DNA of 64,000 nucleotides from UBA1756 sp045132235 (GTDB taxonomy: Bacteria; Bacteroidota; Bacteroidia; Bacteroidales; WCHB1-69), in NCBI GenBank assembly GCA_045132235.1, contig JBGURX010000019.1, positions 71,825 to 135,824 on the forward strand, in the 5' to 3' direction. Below the pieces are notes generated by a model. The model searched no databases and was not told the DNA's origin. It saw nothing but the letters and a program-made list of their open reading frames with translations. This document shows positions 7,448-15,217 of the stretch, piece after piece. The position numbers were made by a program, and so were the translations under genes. Position 1 is the first letter of the stretch; each line of letters opens with the position of its first letter.

Positions 7448-9037
7448 ATGAAAAGAATAGCAACCATCATTTTGTCATTGCTCACCTGCACGCTTTATGC
7501 ACAGGTGGATTGGGAGTCTGAAATCGACAACATGGAGTGTACCACCATCACGGTGGGCAAGAAGGCCTCGGCAGACGGCAGTGTGATGACCTCGCACACC
7601 GACGACAGCGGTCGCAGCCGCACCAACATCACCGTGGAGCCCGCCGCCGACCATGTCCCCGGAGAGATGGTGACGCTGTACAAGCGCAAGGCTTGTCCGT
7701 CGGGTACCGCCCCCATGCCCACCTACTGCTACGAGGAGACCGGCAAGATTCCGCAGGTGGCGCATACCTACCAGTACCTCAACACGGCCTACCCCTGCAT
7801 GAACGAGCACCAGCTCTCCATCGGCGAATCGACCTTCGGCGGCCGCAGTGAGCTGCGCAGTGACGTGGGCATGATCGACTGCCAGATGCTGTGCGCCCTG
7901 ATGCTGCAGCGCTGCACCACCGCCCGCGATGCCATCCGCACGGCCGGCGCACTGCTGAAGGAGTACGGCTGGATTGACGGCGGCGAGTGCCTGACCATCG
8001 CCGACAAGAACGAGGTGTGGCACTTGGAGATTGTAGGTCCCGGCAAGGGCAAGATGGGAGCCGTATGGGCAGCCCAGCGCGTGCCCGACGACCATGTGGG
8101 GGTGAACGCCAACGCCTCCACCATCCGCGAAATCAACCTGAAAGACAAGGACTTCTACATGGCATCCGACAACGTGTATAGCGTGGCCGAGGAGAACGGC
8201 TGGTACGACAAGAAGAAAGAGACCTTCCGCTTTGCCTACGCCTACGCCCCCGACAGCCGCCAGCACATGGCCTGCCGCCGCCGCGAGTGGCGCGTGTTCG
8301 ACCTGCTGGCCCCCTCGCTGAAACTCGACCCCAACATGGAGAACTACCCCTTCTCGGTGAAACCCGACTCGCTGGTGAAGCTCTCCGACATGGTGCGCGT
8401 GTTTCAGGATTACTATGAGGGCACCGAGTACGACATGCGCAAGAACCTGACCGTGACCGACAAAGAGGGCAAAAGCGTGATGTCGCCGCTGGCCAACCCG
8501 TTCATGAAGAGCGATGAGCTGAAGCTGCACAAAATCAACGGCGGCTGGCACGAGCATGGCGAGCGCAACATCGCGGTGTGGTTCACGGTGTATGCCACCA
8601 TTCTGCAGTGCCGCGCCGACCTGCCCGACGAGGTGGGCGCGCTCTGCTGGTTCTGTCTCGACAACGTGGCCTCCTCGGTGTACGTGCCCATCTACGCCAA
8701 CTGCAGCGACCTGCCGAAGGAGTACAAGACCTGCGGCCGCGAGACCGGTTTCAGCCGCGATGCCGCATGGTGGGGATTCAACCGGTTGGGGACGCTTGCC
8801 TGCCAGCGCTGGGGCGACATGCGGAAATACATCAACGCTGCCTGGCAGCCCATGCAGAAAGAGTTCTTCGACCAGCAGGCAAGCACAGAGCAGCAAGCCC
8901 TCCAGCTGTTGGAAAAGGACCGGGCGGCGGCCATCCGCTTCCTCACGCAATACACCAACAGCCAGTGCGAAAAGGCCCTCAACAAGGCGTGGGAGACCGG
9001 CGACCTGATCTGGACGAAGTTCGACGGAGCTTGGTAG
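7448..9037 (+). CDS. Secreted dipeptidase, peptidase family C69 (PepD-like)
   Basis: The 529-residue Ntn-hydrolase family dipeptidase has a signal peptide cleaved near LYAQ (residue 19) and the family start ECTTITVGKKASADGSVMTSH. Cys31 is the expected N-terminal nucleophile exposed by self-processing. GGECLTIADKNEVWHLE, NANASTIREIN and the later WHEHGERNIAV are typical C69 stretches, and the length fits the secreted Bacteroidota members (about 530-560). It probably cleaves dipeptides in the periplasm to feed amino acid uptake, in keeping with the peptidases, hutH and cysteine desulfidase elsewhere in the window. GC content is high throughout, in contrast to the preceding lipoprotein gene. Confidence 0.9.
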   Translation: MKRIATIILSLLTCTLYAQVDWESEIDNMECTTITVGKKASADGSVMTSHTDDSGRSRTNITVEPAADHVPGEMVTLYKRKACPSGTAPMPTYCYEETGKIPQVAHTYQYLNTAYPCMNEHQLSIGESTFGGRSELRSDVGMIDCQMLCALMLQRCTTARDAIRTAGALLKEYGWIDGGECLTIADKNEVWHLEIVGPGKGKMGAVWAAQRVPDDHVGVNANASTIREINLKDKDFYMASDNVYSVAEENGWYDKKKETFRFAYAYAPDSRQHMACRRREWRVFDLLAPSLKLDPNMENYPFSVKPDSLVKLSDMVRVFQDYYEGTEYDMRKNLTVTDKEGKSVMSPLANPFMKSDELKLHKINGGWHEHGERNIAVWFTVYATILQCRADLPDEVGALCWFCLDNVASSVYVPIYANCSDLPKEYKTCGRETGFSRDAAWWGFNRLGTLACQRWGDMRKYINAAWQPMQKEFFDQQASTEQQALQLLEKDRAAAIRFLTQYTNSQCEKALNKAWETGDLIWTKFDGAW

Positions 9038-9104
9038 GATGAGTGAGGCTTATAATTTTTGTAACAAATTTTATAAACATACGTAGGTTGAAAAGAAAAA
9101 TTTG

Positions 9105-9112
9105 TATTTTTG
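9105..9112 (+). promoter_or_regulatory. TATTTTTG -7 box
   Basis: An exact TAnnTTTG box sits 71 bases before the small basic protein gene. It rules out the longer in-frame start near 9102, which would lie inside the promoter. Confidence 0.7.
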
Positions 9113-9182
9113 CCTACTGAAAAAAATCTGCCAACGACTGATTTTACACCCACCCCATTTTAGAAAAATAAAAACCAACGAT

Positions 9183-9425
9183 ATGAGATTCAGAAAGATT
9201 TTCGTCCTGCTTTTCGTCCTGCTTTTCTGTGGTTCCGGCATCATGGCGGCCAATGAATGCAAGCCTTCTTACCGCAACGTGAGAAAAATCTCCAAAAACA
9301 AAAAGATGCAGAGCAAGCGCAGCAAGGCCTACAAGAAACGTACCTCTGCCAAGTCGAAGAGCTCGAGTCCGATCAACACCTCATACGTTGTAAAGAGCAA
9401 ACGCAAAACCTCCTACCACTACTAA
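9183..9425 (+). CDS. Small, very basic secreted protein
   Basis: The 80-residue protein has a signal peptide cleaved near GIMAA. About 55 mature residues are dominated by lysine, arginine and serine (VRKISKNKKMQSKRSKAYKK, then SAKSKSSSP) and end in KRKTSYHY. No enzyme domain is possible at this size. The extreme positive charge suggests binding to an anionic partner such as DNA, LPS or cell-wall polymer, which is inference. It is one base from the next gene, an FG-GAP T9SS cargo, and shares its promoter, so the two may act together. Start 9183 was chosen because the promoter box lies at 9105-9112. Confidence 0.75.
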   Translation: MRFRKIFVLLFVLLFCGSGIMAANECKPSYRNVRKISKNKKMQSKRSKAYKKRTSAKSKSSSPINTSYVVKSKRKTSYHY

Positions 9426-9426
9426 A

Positions 9427-11703
9427 ATGGAGAAATTTCTCCGCTTGGCAACCTTTTGCGCCTTTGTGCTGGCAGGCACTATGGCGCACCCCCAACAGTT
9501 TTACGATTACGGATTTATCAGAACCCAACAGCCGGTCGTCACGCATGAAGGCCGGCCATTTTCTTTTCCATGGGCCGGCGGTATCAACTCGGTAAGCTGC
9601 GCCGCATTCGACCTGAATGGCGATGCTTTCGACGACCTCGTGCTGTTTGAAAAGCACGGCAACCGACTGCTGACATTTGTCAACAACGGCATCACCGACA
9701 GCTGCAGCTACCGCCTCGTGCCCGCCTACGTCCGGCAATTTCCCGACCTCCACGACTGGGTGATCTTCCGCGATTACGACGGCGACGGGCGTGCCGACAT
9801 CTTCACCTACGGCACCGCCGGCATCACCGTGTACCGCAATGTGACGGAGGGCGAGGAGTTGCAATTCGAATGTGTGATCCCCCAAATCCAGTCGTTGCAA
9901 TTCGGACAGCTTACCAACCTGTACGCCTCGCCCGACGACTATCTGGCCATTGAGGATGTGGACGACGATGGCGATATGGACATTCTAAATTTTTGGTTAT
10001 TAGGAAAATACGTACATCTTCATCGAAATATTTCCATGGAAAATTATGGAAATGCCACCCATCTGGAATTTCAGTTGGAAGATGAATGCTGGGGACATTT
10101 TGAAGAGGGCGGTGAAGACAACAGCATTTTGTTGAACAGCAGTTGCGGAAGGAAAGGCGAGCCCACCCGGCACGTCGGTTCCACCATCGTGGTGAGAGAC
10201 CTGACCGGCAATGGTCTGCCCGACATGATTCTGGGCGATATCGACTTCCCGAATCTGGTTTTCTTGCAGAATGGCGGTACACTGGAGGATGCGCTGATGG
10301 TGGCGGTGGACACGCTGTATCCCAACGCGGAGCAGCCCATCCGGCTCTATTCCATGCCCGTGCTCAACTTTGTGGATATTGACAACGACGGAGTGGAGGA
10401 ATTGCTCGCCTCCCCTGCCGACCCGGTGCTGAACAAGTCGCAGGATTTGAACAGCGTGTGGGGCTATCGCAAAAATCCATACAATTCTCAATATGAAAAA
10501 TTTACAGAAAGTTTTCTGCAAAATCAAATGATCGATGTGGGCAGCGGGGCGGCTCCGGTGTGGTACGACTGGGATGGCGACGGATTATTGGATTTGTTTG
10601 TGGGGAACTACGGACAATATGAGCATTCGGTGCTAATCAATGGCTTTCTCACCTCCACCTTCGTCTCCTCCATCACCTATTACCACAACAGCGGCAGCGA
10701 GATGGAACCCGCCTTTGAGTGGGTGACCGACGACTTCGGCGGCTTGCGGCAGTACGGCTACCTTGCACTGCATCCCACTTTCGGCGACCTTGACGGCAAC
10801 GGCACCCCCGACCTGCTTTGTGGCACCTCTGACGGGCAGGTGCTGTGCTTCCTGAACCTCAGCGACAACCCTGACACGCCTGTGTTCGGCGCCCCCGACA
10901 GCGACTTCATCGGTCACGACTTCGGCGACTATGCGAAGCCGCAGCTCTTCGACCTCGACCGCGACGGCAGGCAGGACCTTGTGGTGGGCAACCGCCGCGG
11001 GCGCATCGCCTACCTGCGGAACATTTCCACCACGCAGGCCAGCAGCTTCCAGCTGGTGACCGACACGCTGGGCGGGGTGGATGTGCGCGATGCGGAGGCC
11101 TCCTACTTCGGATTCTGCGCCCCTTGGTTTTTCCGCAACGCCGACAACGAAACGATGCTGTTCTGCGGCAGCGAACAGGGCGAGATTTTCTATTACAAAA
11201 ACATCGACCAGAACCTCGACGGCACGTTCCAGCAGGAACGGATGGCTTGGCGAGAAGAGGAAGGTGCGTGGACAGAGGTGAAGGACGAGGGTTTGCGCAC
11301 CGTGCCGGCAGTGGCCGACCTCAACCGCGACGGCTACCCTGAAGTGGTCATCGGCAACTATGCGGGCGGACTGACGCTGTTTGCAGGCACGCCACCGCCG
11401 GTGGTGGGCATTCCGCAATATTCTGTGGCACAACATCTTTCAACATTAAAAACATTCCCCAACCCTGCCAGCAGCATGATGACGGTGGAGGCCACCAGTC
11501 CCATACGTAAAATCACCGTTTACGACCTGTCGGGACGTGTGGTAATGACGGTGGGTGGCAATGGAATCGCCGTAGAGACGCGATTCATCGCGTCTCTACA
11601 ATACGCCATCAACGTTTCATCCTTGCCCGGCGGCCTGTACCTCCTGAGGGCCATTACGGAAAATGGCGTTGCGACGGGACGGTTTGTGAAAACGGAGAGG
11701 TGA
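9427..11703 (+). CDS. FG-GAP/VCBS repeat protein with T9SS sorting domain
   Basis: The 758-residue secreted protein has a signal peptide (cleavage near MAHPQQ) and about nine FG-GAP/VCBS calcium-binding loops: DLNGDAFDD, DYDGDGRAD, DVDDDGDMD, DLTGNGLPD, DIDNDGVEE, DWDGDGLLD, DLDGNGTPD, DLDRDGRQD and DLNRDGYPE. This suggests an integrin-alpha-like beta-propeller used for adhesion. The C-terminus is a T9SS sorting domain (FPNPASSMMTVEATSPIRKI to GGLYLLRAITENG-RFVKTER). It contains about ten residues (VETRFIASLQ) encoded by a perfect palindrome (11572-11599) that breaks the family pattern but keeps the frame. An AT-rich patch lies near 9985-10080. It is translated right after the small basic protein. 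Confidence 0.9.
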   Translation: MEKFLRLATFCAFVLAGTMAHPQQFYDYGFIRTQQPVVTHEGRPFSFPWAGGINSVSCAAFDLNGDAFDDLVLFEKHGNRLLTFVNNGITDSCSYRLVPAYVRQFPDLHDWVIFRDYDGDGRADIFTYGTAGITVYRNVTEGEELQFECVIPQIQSLQFGQLTNLYASPDDYLAIEDVDDDGDMDILNFWLLGKYVHLHRNISMENYGNATHLEFQLEDECWGHFEEGGEDNSILLNSSCGRKGEPTRHVGSTIVVRDLTGNGLPDMILGDIDFPNLVFLQNGGTLEDALMVAVDTLYPNAEQPIRLYSMPVLNFVDIDNDGVEELLASPADPVLNKSQDLNSVWGYRKNPYNSQYEKFTESFLQNQMIDVGSGAAPVWYDWDGDGLLDLFVGNYGQYEHSVLINGFLTSTFVSSITYYHNSGSEMEPAFEWVTDDFGGLRQYGYLALHPTFGDLDGNGTPDLLCGTSDGQVLCFLNLSDNPDTPVFGAPDSDFIGHDFGDYAKPQLFDLDRDGRQDLVVGNRRGRIAYLRNISTTQASSFQLVTDTLGGVDVRDAEASYFGFCAPWFFRNADNETMLFCGSEQGEIFYYKNIDQNLDGTFQQERMAWREEEGAWTEVKDEGLRTVPAVADLNRDGYPEVVIGNYAGGLTLFAGTPPPVVGIPQYSVAQHLSTLKTFPNPASSMMTVEATSPIRKITVYDLSGRVVMTVGGNGIAVETRFIASLQYAINVSSLPGGLYLLRAITENGVATGRFVKTER
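11572..11599. repeat. Perfect 28-bp palindrome inside a coding region
   Basis: The arms GTAGAGACGCGAT and ATCGCGTCTCTAC are perfect reverse complements around a TC centre. Elements of this form (GTAGAGACGC...GCGTCTCTAC) look like REP/MITE-type mobile palindromes. It lies in frame inside the sorting domain of the FG-GAP protein. Confidence 0.9.
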
Positions 11704-11735
11704 AAATTGGAAACTGAAAATTGAAAATGGGAAAA
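11701..11735 (+). repeat. Heptamer tandem array (five units)
   Basis: The units TGAAAAT, TGGAAAC, TGAAAAT, TGAAAAT and GGGAAAA begin exactly at the stop codon of the FG-GAP gene, so the first unit supplies the TGA. It belongs to the same family as the arrays at 6929, 14132 and 41657. Confidence 0.65.
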
Positions 11736-11772
11736 TGGGGTTTTGGTAGGGTGAGAATTCCAATTAAAATTG

Positions 11773-11780
11773 TAATTTTG
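11773..11780 (+). promoter_or_regulatory. TAATTTTG -7 box
   Basis: This TAnnTTTG box lies 41 bases before asnS and probably drives asnS and the lipid kinase gene. Confidence 0.65.
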
Positions 11781-11821
11781 CACTCCCAAAAAACAAATAT
11801 AAAAATCATAAAAAACAAATA

Positions 11822-13219
11822 ATGAAACGCACAAAAATCATTGACGCCATCAAGCGTTACGAAGAGATCGGCTTAGGCAGCACCATCAGCGTAAAAGGCT
11901 GGGTAAGAACGAAAAGAGGAAACAATGCAGTAGCTTTCATCGCACTGAACGACGGTTCCATCGTACACAATCTGCAAATCGTGGCCGACCTCACCCGTTT
12001 TGATGACGAATTGATGAAAAAGATCACCACGGGCTCCTGTCTGCACGTCACCGGCACGCTGGTGGAGTCGCAGGGCAAAGGACAGGTGGTAGAGGTGCAG
12101 GCTCAGGAGATTGAGCTTTACGGCACCGCCGATCCCGAGACCTATCCGTTGCAGAAGAAAGGCCACAGCCTGGAGTTCCTCCGCGAGATCGGCCATCTGC
12201 GTCCCCGCACCAACTACTTCGGCTGCGTGCTCCGTATGCGTCATGCCATGGCATTTGCCATCCACAAATATTTCAACGACAGAGGGTTCTACTATTTCCA
12301 CACCCCGCTCATCACCGCTTCCGATGCTGAGGGTGCCGGCGAGATGTTTAACGTTTCGACCCTCGACCCCAACAACTTGCCCAAAACTCCCGACGGCAAG
12401 GTGGACTACAGCAAAGACTTCTTCGGCAAGCATGTCAGCCTGACCGTTTCCGGACAGCTGGAGGGTGAGCTCGGCGCACTTTCGCTGGGCAGCATCTACA
12501 CCTTCGGTCCCACTTTCCGTGCCGAAAACAGCAATACGGCACGCCATCTGGCCGAGTTCTGGATGATTGAGCCCGAAGTGGCCTTCAACGACATCAACGA
12601 TAACATGGACCTCGCCGAGGACTTCATCAAATACCTTGTGCAATATGCATTGGACAATAATATGGACGACCTTCAGTTCCTCAACGACATGTTCGACAAG
12701 GAGTTGATTGAGAGAATGAAATTTGTGGTCGCCCACGACTTTGTACGTCTCGGCTACACCGAAGCCATCGACATTTTGGAGAAATCGGGCAAGAAGTTCG
12801 ACTTCCCCGTGAAGTGGGGCATCGATTTGCAGTCAGAGCATGAGCGCTATCTGGTGGAGAACCATTTCAAGAAGCCTGTCATCCTGACCGACTATCCGAA
12901 GGAGATCAAGGCTTTCTACATGAAGCTGAACGACGACGGCAAGACCGTGCGCGCCATGGACGTTTTGTTCCCGACGATTGGCGAGATCATCGGCGGTTCG
13001 GAACGCGAGGAGAACTACGAGAAGCTGATGCAGCGCGTGCAGGAGCTGCACATCCCCGAGAAGGATGTGTGGTGGTACTTGGAGACCCGCAAATACGGTA
13101 CTGCTCCGCACTCTGGCTTCGGTCTCGGCTTCGAGCGTCTGCTTTTGTTTGTGACGGGCATGACCAACATCCGCGACGTCATCCCCTTCCCGCGTACGCC
13201 GCAAAACGCAGAGTTCTAA
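11822..13219 (+). CDS. asnS: Asparaginyl-tRNA synthetase
   Basis: The 465-residue class IIb aminoacyl-tRNA synthetase charges tRNA-Asn with asparagine in the cytoplasm. An N-terminal OB-fold anticodon-binding domain (about residues 17-110, SVKGWVRTKRGNNAVAFIAL) is followed by the catalytic core. Motif 2 is visible in FGPTFRAENSNTARHLAEFW and motif 3 in GFGLGFERLLLFVTGMTNIR, ending IPFPRTPQNAEF. The AEFWMIEPE stretch separates AsnRS from AspRS, and a true AspRS (aspS) lies at 44996. Length is normal. The lipid kinase gene starts three bases after the stop, probably on the same transcript. Confidence 0.97.
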   Translation: MKRTKIIDAIKRYEEIGLGSTISVKGWVRTKRGNNAVAFIALNDGSIVHNLQIVADLTRFDDELMKKITTGSCLHVTGTLVESQGKGQVVEVQAQEIELYGTADPETYPLQKKGHSLEFLREIGHLRPRTNYFGCVLRMRHAMAFAIHKYFNDRGFYYFHTPLITASDAEGAGEMFNVSTLDPNNLPKTPDGKVDYSKDFFGKHVSLTVSGQLEGELGALSLGSIYTFGPTFRAENSNTARHLAEFWMIEPEVAFNDINDNMDLAEDFIKYLVQYALDNNMDDLQFLNDMFDKELIERMKFVVAHDFVRLGYTEAIDILEKSGKKFDFPVKWGIDLQSEHERYLVENHFKKPVILTDYPKEIKAFYMKLNDDGKTVRAMDVLFPTIGEIIGGSEREENYEKLMQRVQELHIPEKDVWWYLETRKYGTAPHSGFGLGFERLLLFVTGMTNIRDVIPFPRTPQNAEF

Positions 13220-13222
13220 TCC

Positions 13223-14128
13223 ATGGCCGAGCGGAAACGCATCTGGCTTATCATCAACCCGATATCAGGCACCAAGCACGGTGAGGATATCGGGTTGTTG
13301 GCACGTACCACGCTCGACAGCAGTCGTTTCGACCTCACCCTGCGCTACACCGAGCGCAAAGGTCACGGGGCGGAGATCGCCCGCGAGGCGGTGGCCGCAG
13401 GGGTGGACATTGTGGCGGCGGTGGGTGGAGACGGCACCATCAACGAGGTAGCCTCGCAGTTGGTGGGCAGCCGGACGGCGCTCGCCATCATCCCGCACGG
13501 CAGCGGCAACGGTCTCGCCTATCACCTGCAGATTCCCATCAACGTAAAGAAAGCCCTGCAGGTCATCAACGACCTGCGCATCGAGAAGATGGATGTGGGG
13601 TATGTCAACGGACGGCCGTTCTTCAGCATCGCCGGCATCGGCTTCGACGCCAAGGTGGCCTACGACTTTGAGCAAGATCCCCGCCGGGGCTTTTACACCT
13701 ATTTCAAACACATTCTACACAACTATTTCCAATACAAGTCGTGCGACTATCACATCGAATATGATGGACAGCAGATGGATACGCAGGCTTTTTTCATCAC
13801 CTTTGCCAACTCTTCGCAATGGGGCTATAATGTAAGAATTGCGCCAATGGCCTCGCTGCACGACGGGCTGTTGGATGTGTGCATGGTGAAACGTCCCAAG
13901 CTGTTGCTGAAGATGCTGAATGTGGACCTGCCCAAGCTGTTGAACAGCCGCTTCGACAAGTCGTCCATCGTGCAGTATGTTGCGTGCCGGCACATCCGCA
14001 TCACGCCATCGGTCGCCCACCCGATTTACCTGCACATTGATGGCGACACGGCCGGACAGGTGGAGAAAGTGGAGATTGAGATGAAACGCGAGGTGCTGCG
14101 TGCCATCGTGCCCGTAGGACTGGAGTAA
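13223..14128 (+). CDS. Diacylglycerol/lipid kinase, YegS/DagK family
   Basis: The 301-residue DAGK-catalytic-domain protein probably phosphorylates diacylglycerol or a related lipid with ATP at the inner face of the membrane. Seen are INPISGTK (11-18), the nucleotide-binding VGGDGTINEV (67-76), IPHGSGNGLA (90-99) and SIAGIGFDAKVA, followed by a C-terminal beta domain typical of YegS/BmrU proteins. Length is as expected. It follows asnS by three bases. Diacylglycerol kinase is the usual call, but the substrate (diacylglycerol, ceramide, sphingosine) cannot be decided; sphingolipids occur in Bacteroidota, so a sphingosine-kinase-like role is possible. Confidence 0.88.
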   Translation: MAERKRIWLIINPISGTKHGEDIGLLARTTLDSSRFDLTLRYTERKGHGAEIAREAVAAGVDIVAAVGGDGTINEVASQLVGSRTALAIIPHGSGNGLAYHLQIPINVKKALQVINDLRIEKMDVGYVNGRPFFSIAGIGFDAKVAYDFEQDPRRGFYTYFKHILHNYFQYKSCDYHIEYDGQQMDTQAFFITFANSSQWGYNVRIAPMASLHDGLLDVCMVKRPKLLLKMLNVDLPKLLNSRFDKSSIVQYVACRHIRITPSVAHPIYLHIDGDTAGQVEKVEIEMKREVLRAIVPVGLE

Positions 14129-14131
14129 ATG

Positions 14132-14173
14132 GAGAGTTGAAAGTTGAGAATTGAAAATTGAAAGGTGAAAGGT
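14132..14173 (+). repeat. Heptamer tandem array (six units)
   Basis: Six consecutive units, GAGAGTT, GAAAGTT, GAGAATT, GAAAATT, GAAAGGT and GAAAGGT, start three bases after the lipid kinase stop, between two convergent genes. A GTAGAGAC string, half of the arm of the palindrome at 11572, follows at about 14178-14185. Confidence 0.8.
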
Positions 14174-14191
14174 ATGTGTAGAGACTCTTCC

Positions 14192-14923
14192 TTAACGGGG
14201 AAGGAAGTGAATGGATATTTCGTAGTAGCGGGATACTTTCCTACCATATATCGTTGTGGGCTCCCACGCCGGCATACTAGCGACCAAACGCTTGGCTTCC
14301 TTGTCCAACAGCGGGTGAACCCTCTTCACTACCCTCACTCTTGAGATATGTCCGTCGGCATTGACCAAGAACCTCACCACTACCACACCATAAGCACACC
14401 CATTCGGTCCCCAGTCTTCGGGATAGGTCATGTTCTTATCGATATATTCATCACACTTCCATCCCCATCCCCATTCCCCAGGGAAGTGAGCTGTCTCGCA
14501 TTTTGCCTCCACACGGCCGTCTCGGGTATACCAAGTCTTATTTCTATTTTTGCGCTTCATGACCACCGGATGTCGAGGGGCATACGTCACCGTACCATCC
14601 GGCTCAATCAACGGCCTTGTATAGATGACTTCAATGCCGTCTAAGGTTGTTACAGAATCGGCAGGGGTGATACACTGCGCGGCGGCTGTCCCACCTATGA
14701 TGGACAAGCCAGCAGCGACGCCAGCAACGGCCACTTTCTGTGCCATCATCCTGCGGGCCTTCAATGATCGCTCCAAGAGGCGCACCTCCTCCTCACAGCG
14801 CGGACAGGTGCCATTGCACTCACCCTCAAACGTGCATTCGGGGATCTCCAAGTCAATATTATTGGCCTCGGCCACCGTACGGCGCACCGACTTCAGGTAC
14901 TTGCAAATGGATTTTCCGCTCAT
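14192..14923 (-). CDS. TonB-like energy transducer with N-terminal cysteine cluster
   Basis: The 243-residue protein begins with a cytosolic segment carrying a four-cysteine motif (C30, C36, C40, C43 in CTFEGECNGTCPRC, zinc-binding by appearance), then one membrane helix (about 61-82), a linker, and a TonB C-terminal domain (GPNGCAYGVVVVRFLVNADG to KVSRYYEISIHFLPR). TonB domains pass proton-motive energy to outer membrane receptors. The N-terminal metal-like module on the cytosolic side is not part of classical TonB, but similar proteins occur in Bacteroidales. The longer frame start would lie inside the -7 box at 14951-14958, so ATG 14923 was chosen. No ExbB or ExbD is adjacent. Confidence 0.8.
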   Translation of the reverse strand: MSGKSICKYLKSVRRTVAEANNIDLEIPECTFEGECNGTCPRCEEEVRLLERSLKARRMMAQKVAVAGVAAGLSIIGGTAAAQCITPADSVTTLDGIEVIYTRPLIEPDGTVTYAPRHPVVMKRKNRNKTWYTRDGRVEAKCETAHFPGEWGWGWKCDEYIDKNMTYPEDWGPNGCAYGVVVVRFLVNADGHISRVRVVKRVHPLLDKEAKRLVASMPAWEPTTIYGRKVSRYYEISIHFLPR

Positions 14924-14950
14924 GGGGAATGAAAGTAAAAATTCGAGTGG

Positions 14951-14958
14951 CAAAAATA
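14951..14958 (-). promoter_or_regulatory. TATTTTTG -7 box, minus strand
   Basis: An exact TAnnTTTG box reads on the minus strand 27 bases upstream of the TonB-like start, and it decides that start. Confidence 0.7.
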
Positions 14959-15013
14959 AAGATTATTTTGGAATTCACACCCTCAATATGTTTCAACTCA
15001 CAAAAAAATCACA

Positions 15014-15044
15014 ATCTTGAGGTACCAAAATGACACCTCAAGAT
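15014..15044. repeat. Inverted repeat at the edge of the restriction-modification island
   Basis: The arms ATCTTGAGGT and ACCTCAAGAT are perfect reverse complements around an 11-base loop. A second small palindrome, GGGTGGCACCC, follows at 15046-15056. They lie between the divergent TonB-like gene and the nuclease gene. They could be an operator, a bidirectional terminator or a border of the acquired segment; the sequence does not decide. The rest of the 294-base gap holds the two promoter boxes and AT-rich DNA. Confidence 0.7.
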
Positions 15045-15191
15045 GGGGTGGCACCCACTAAAAAGGATTCACCAGCTGTCGCCATCAAATATTACATCTT
15101 TTTGCAAACCGCTATCAAACAATGTATTGTAGAAATTTATTTTTTTTCGTTTGAGCGACTGTTCCATATATAAAAATTCACAAATTATTAG

Positions 15192-15199
15192 TATCTTTG
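15192..15199 (+). promoter_or_regulatory. TATCTTTG -7 box of the R-M operon
   Basis: This TAnnTTTG match 19 bases before the nuclease ATG gives a short leader and drives both restriction-modification genes. Confidence 0.65.
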
Positions 15200-15217
15200 C
15201 AGGTTGAAATTTGAAAG

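Noticed and set aside
7475..8950. 491-residue open frame antisense to the C69 dipeptidase
   Set aside because: It is rich in His, Val, Gly and Ala with no motif, and the sense frame contains all family signatures.
14187..14207. Hairpin CTTCCTT...AAGGAAG as a terminator
   Set aside because: The stem is only 7 bp, includes the TonB-like stop codon and is not followed by a T run on either strand.
15014..15044. Attachment site of an integrative element
   Set aside because: There is no integrase and no second copy at the other side of the island.
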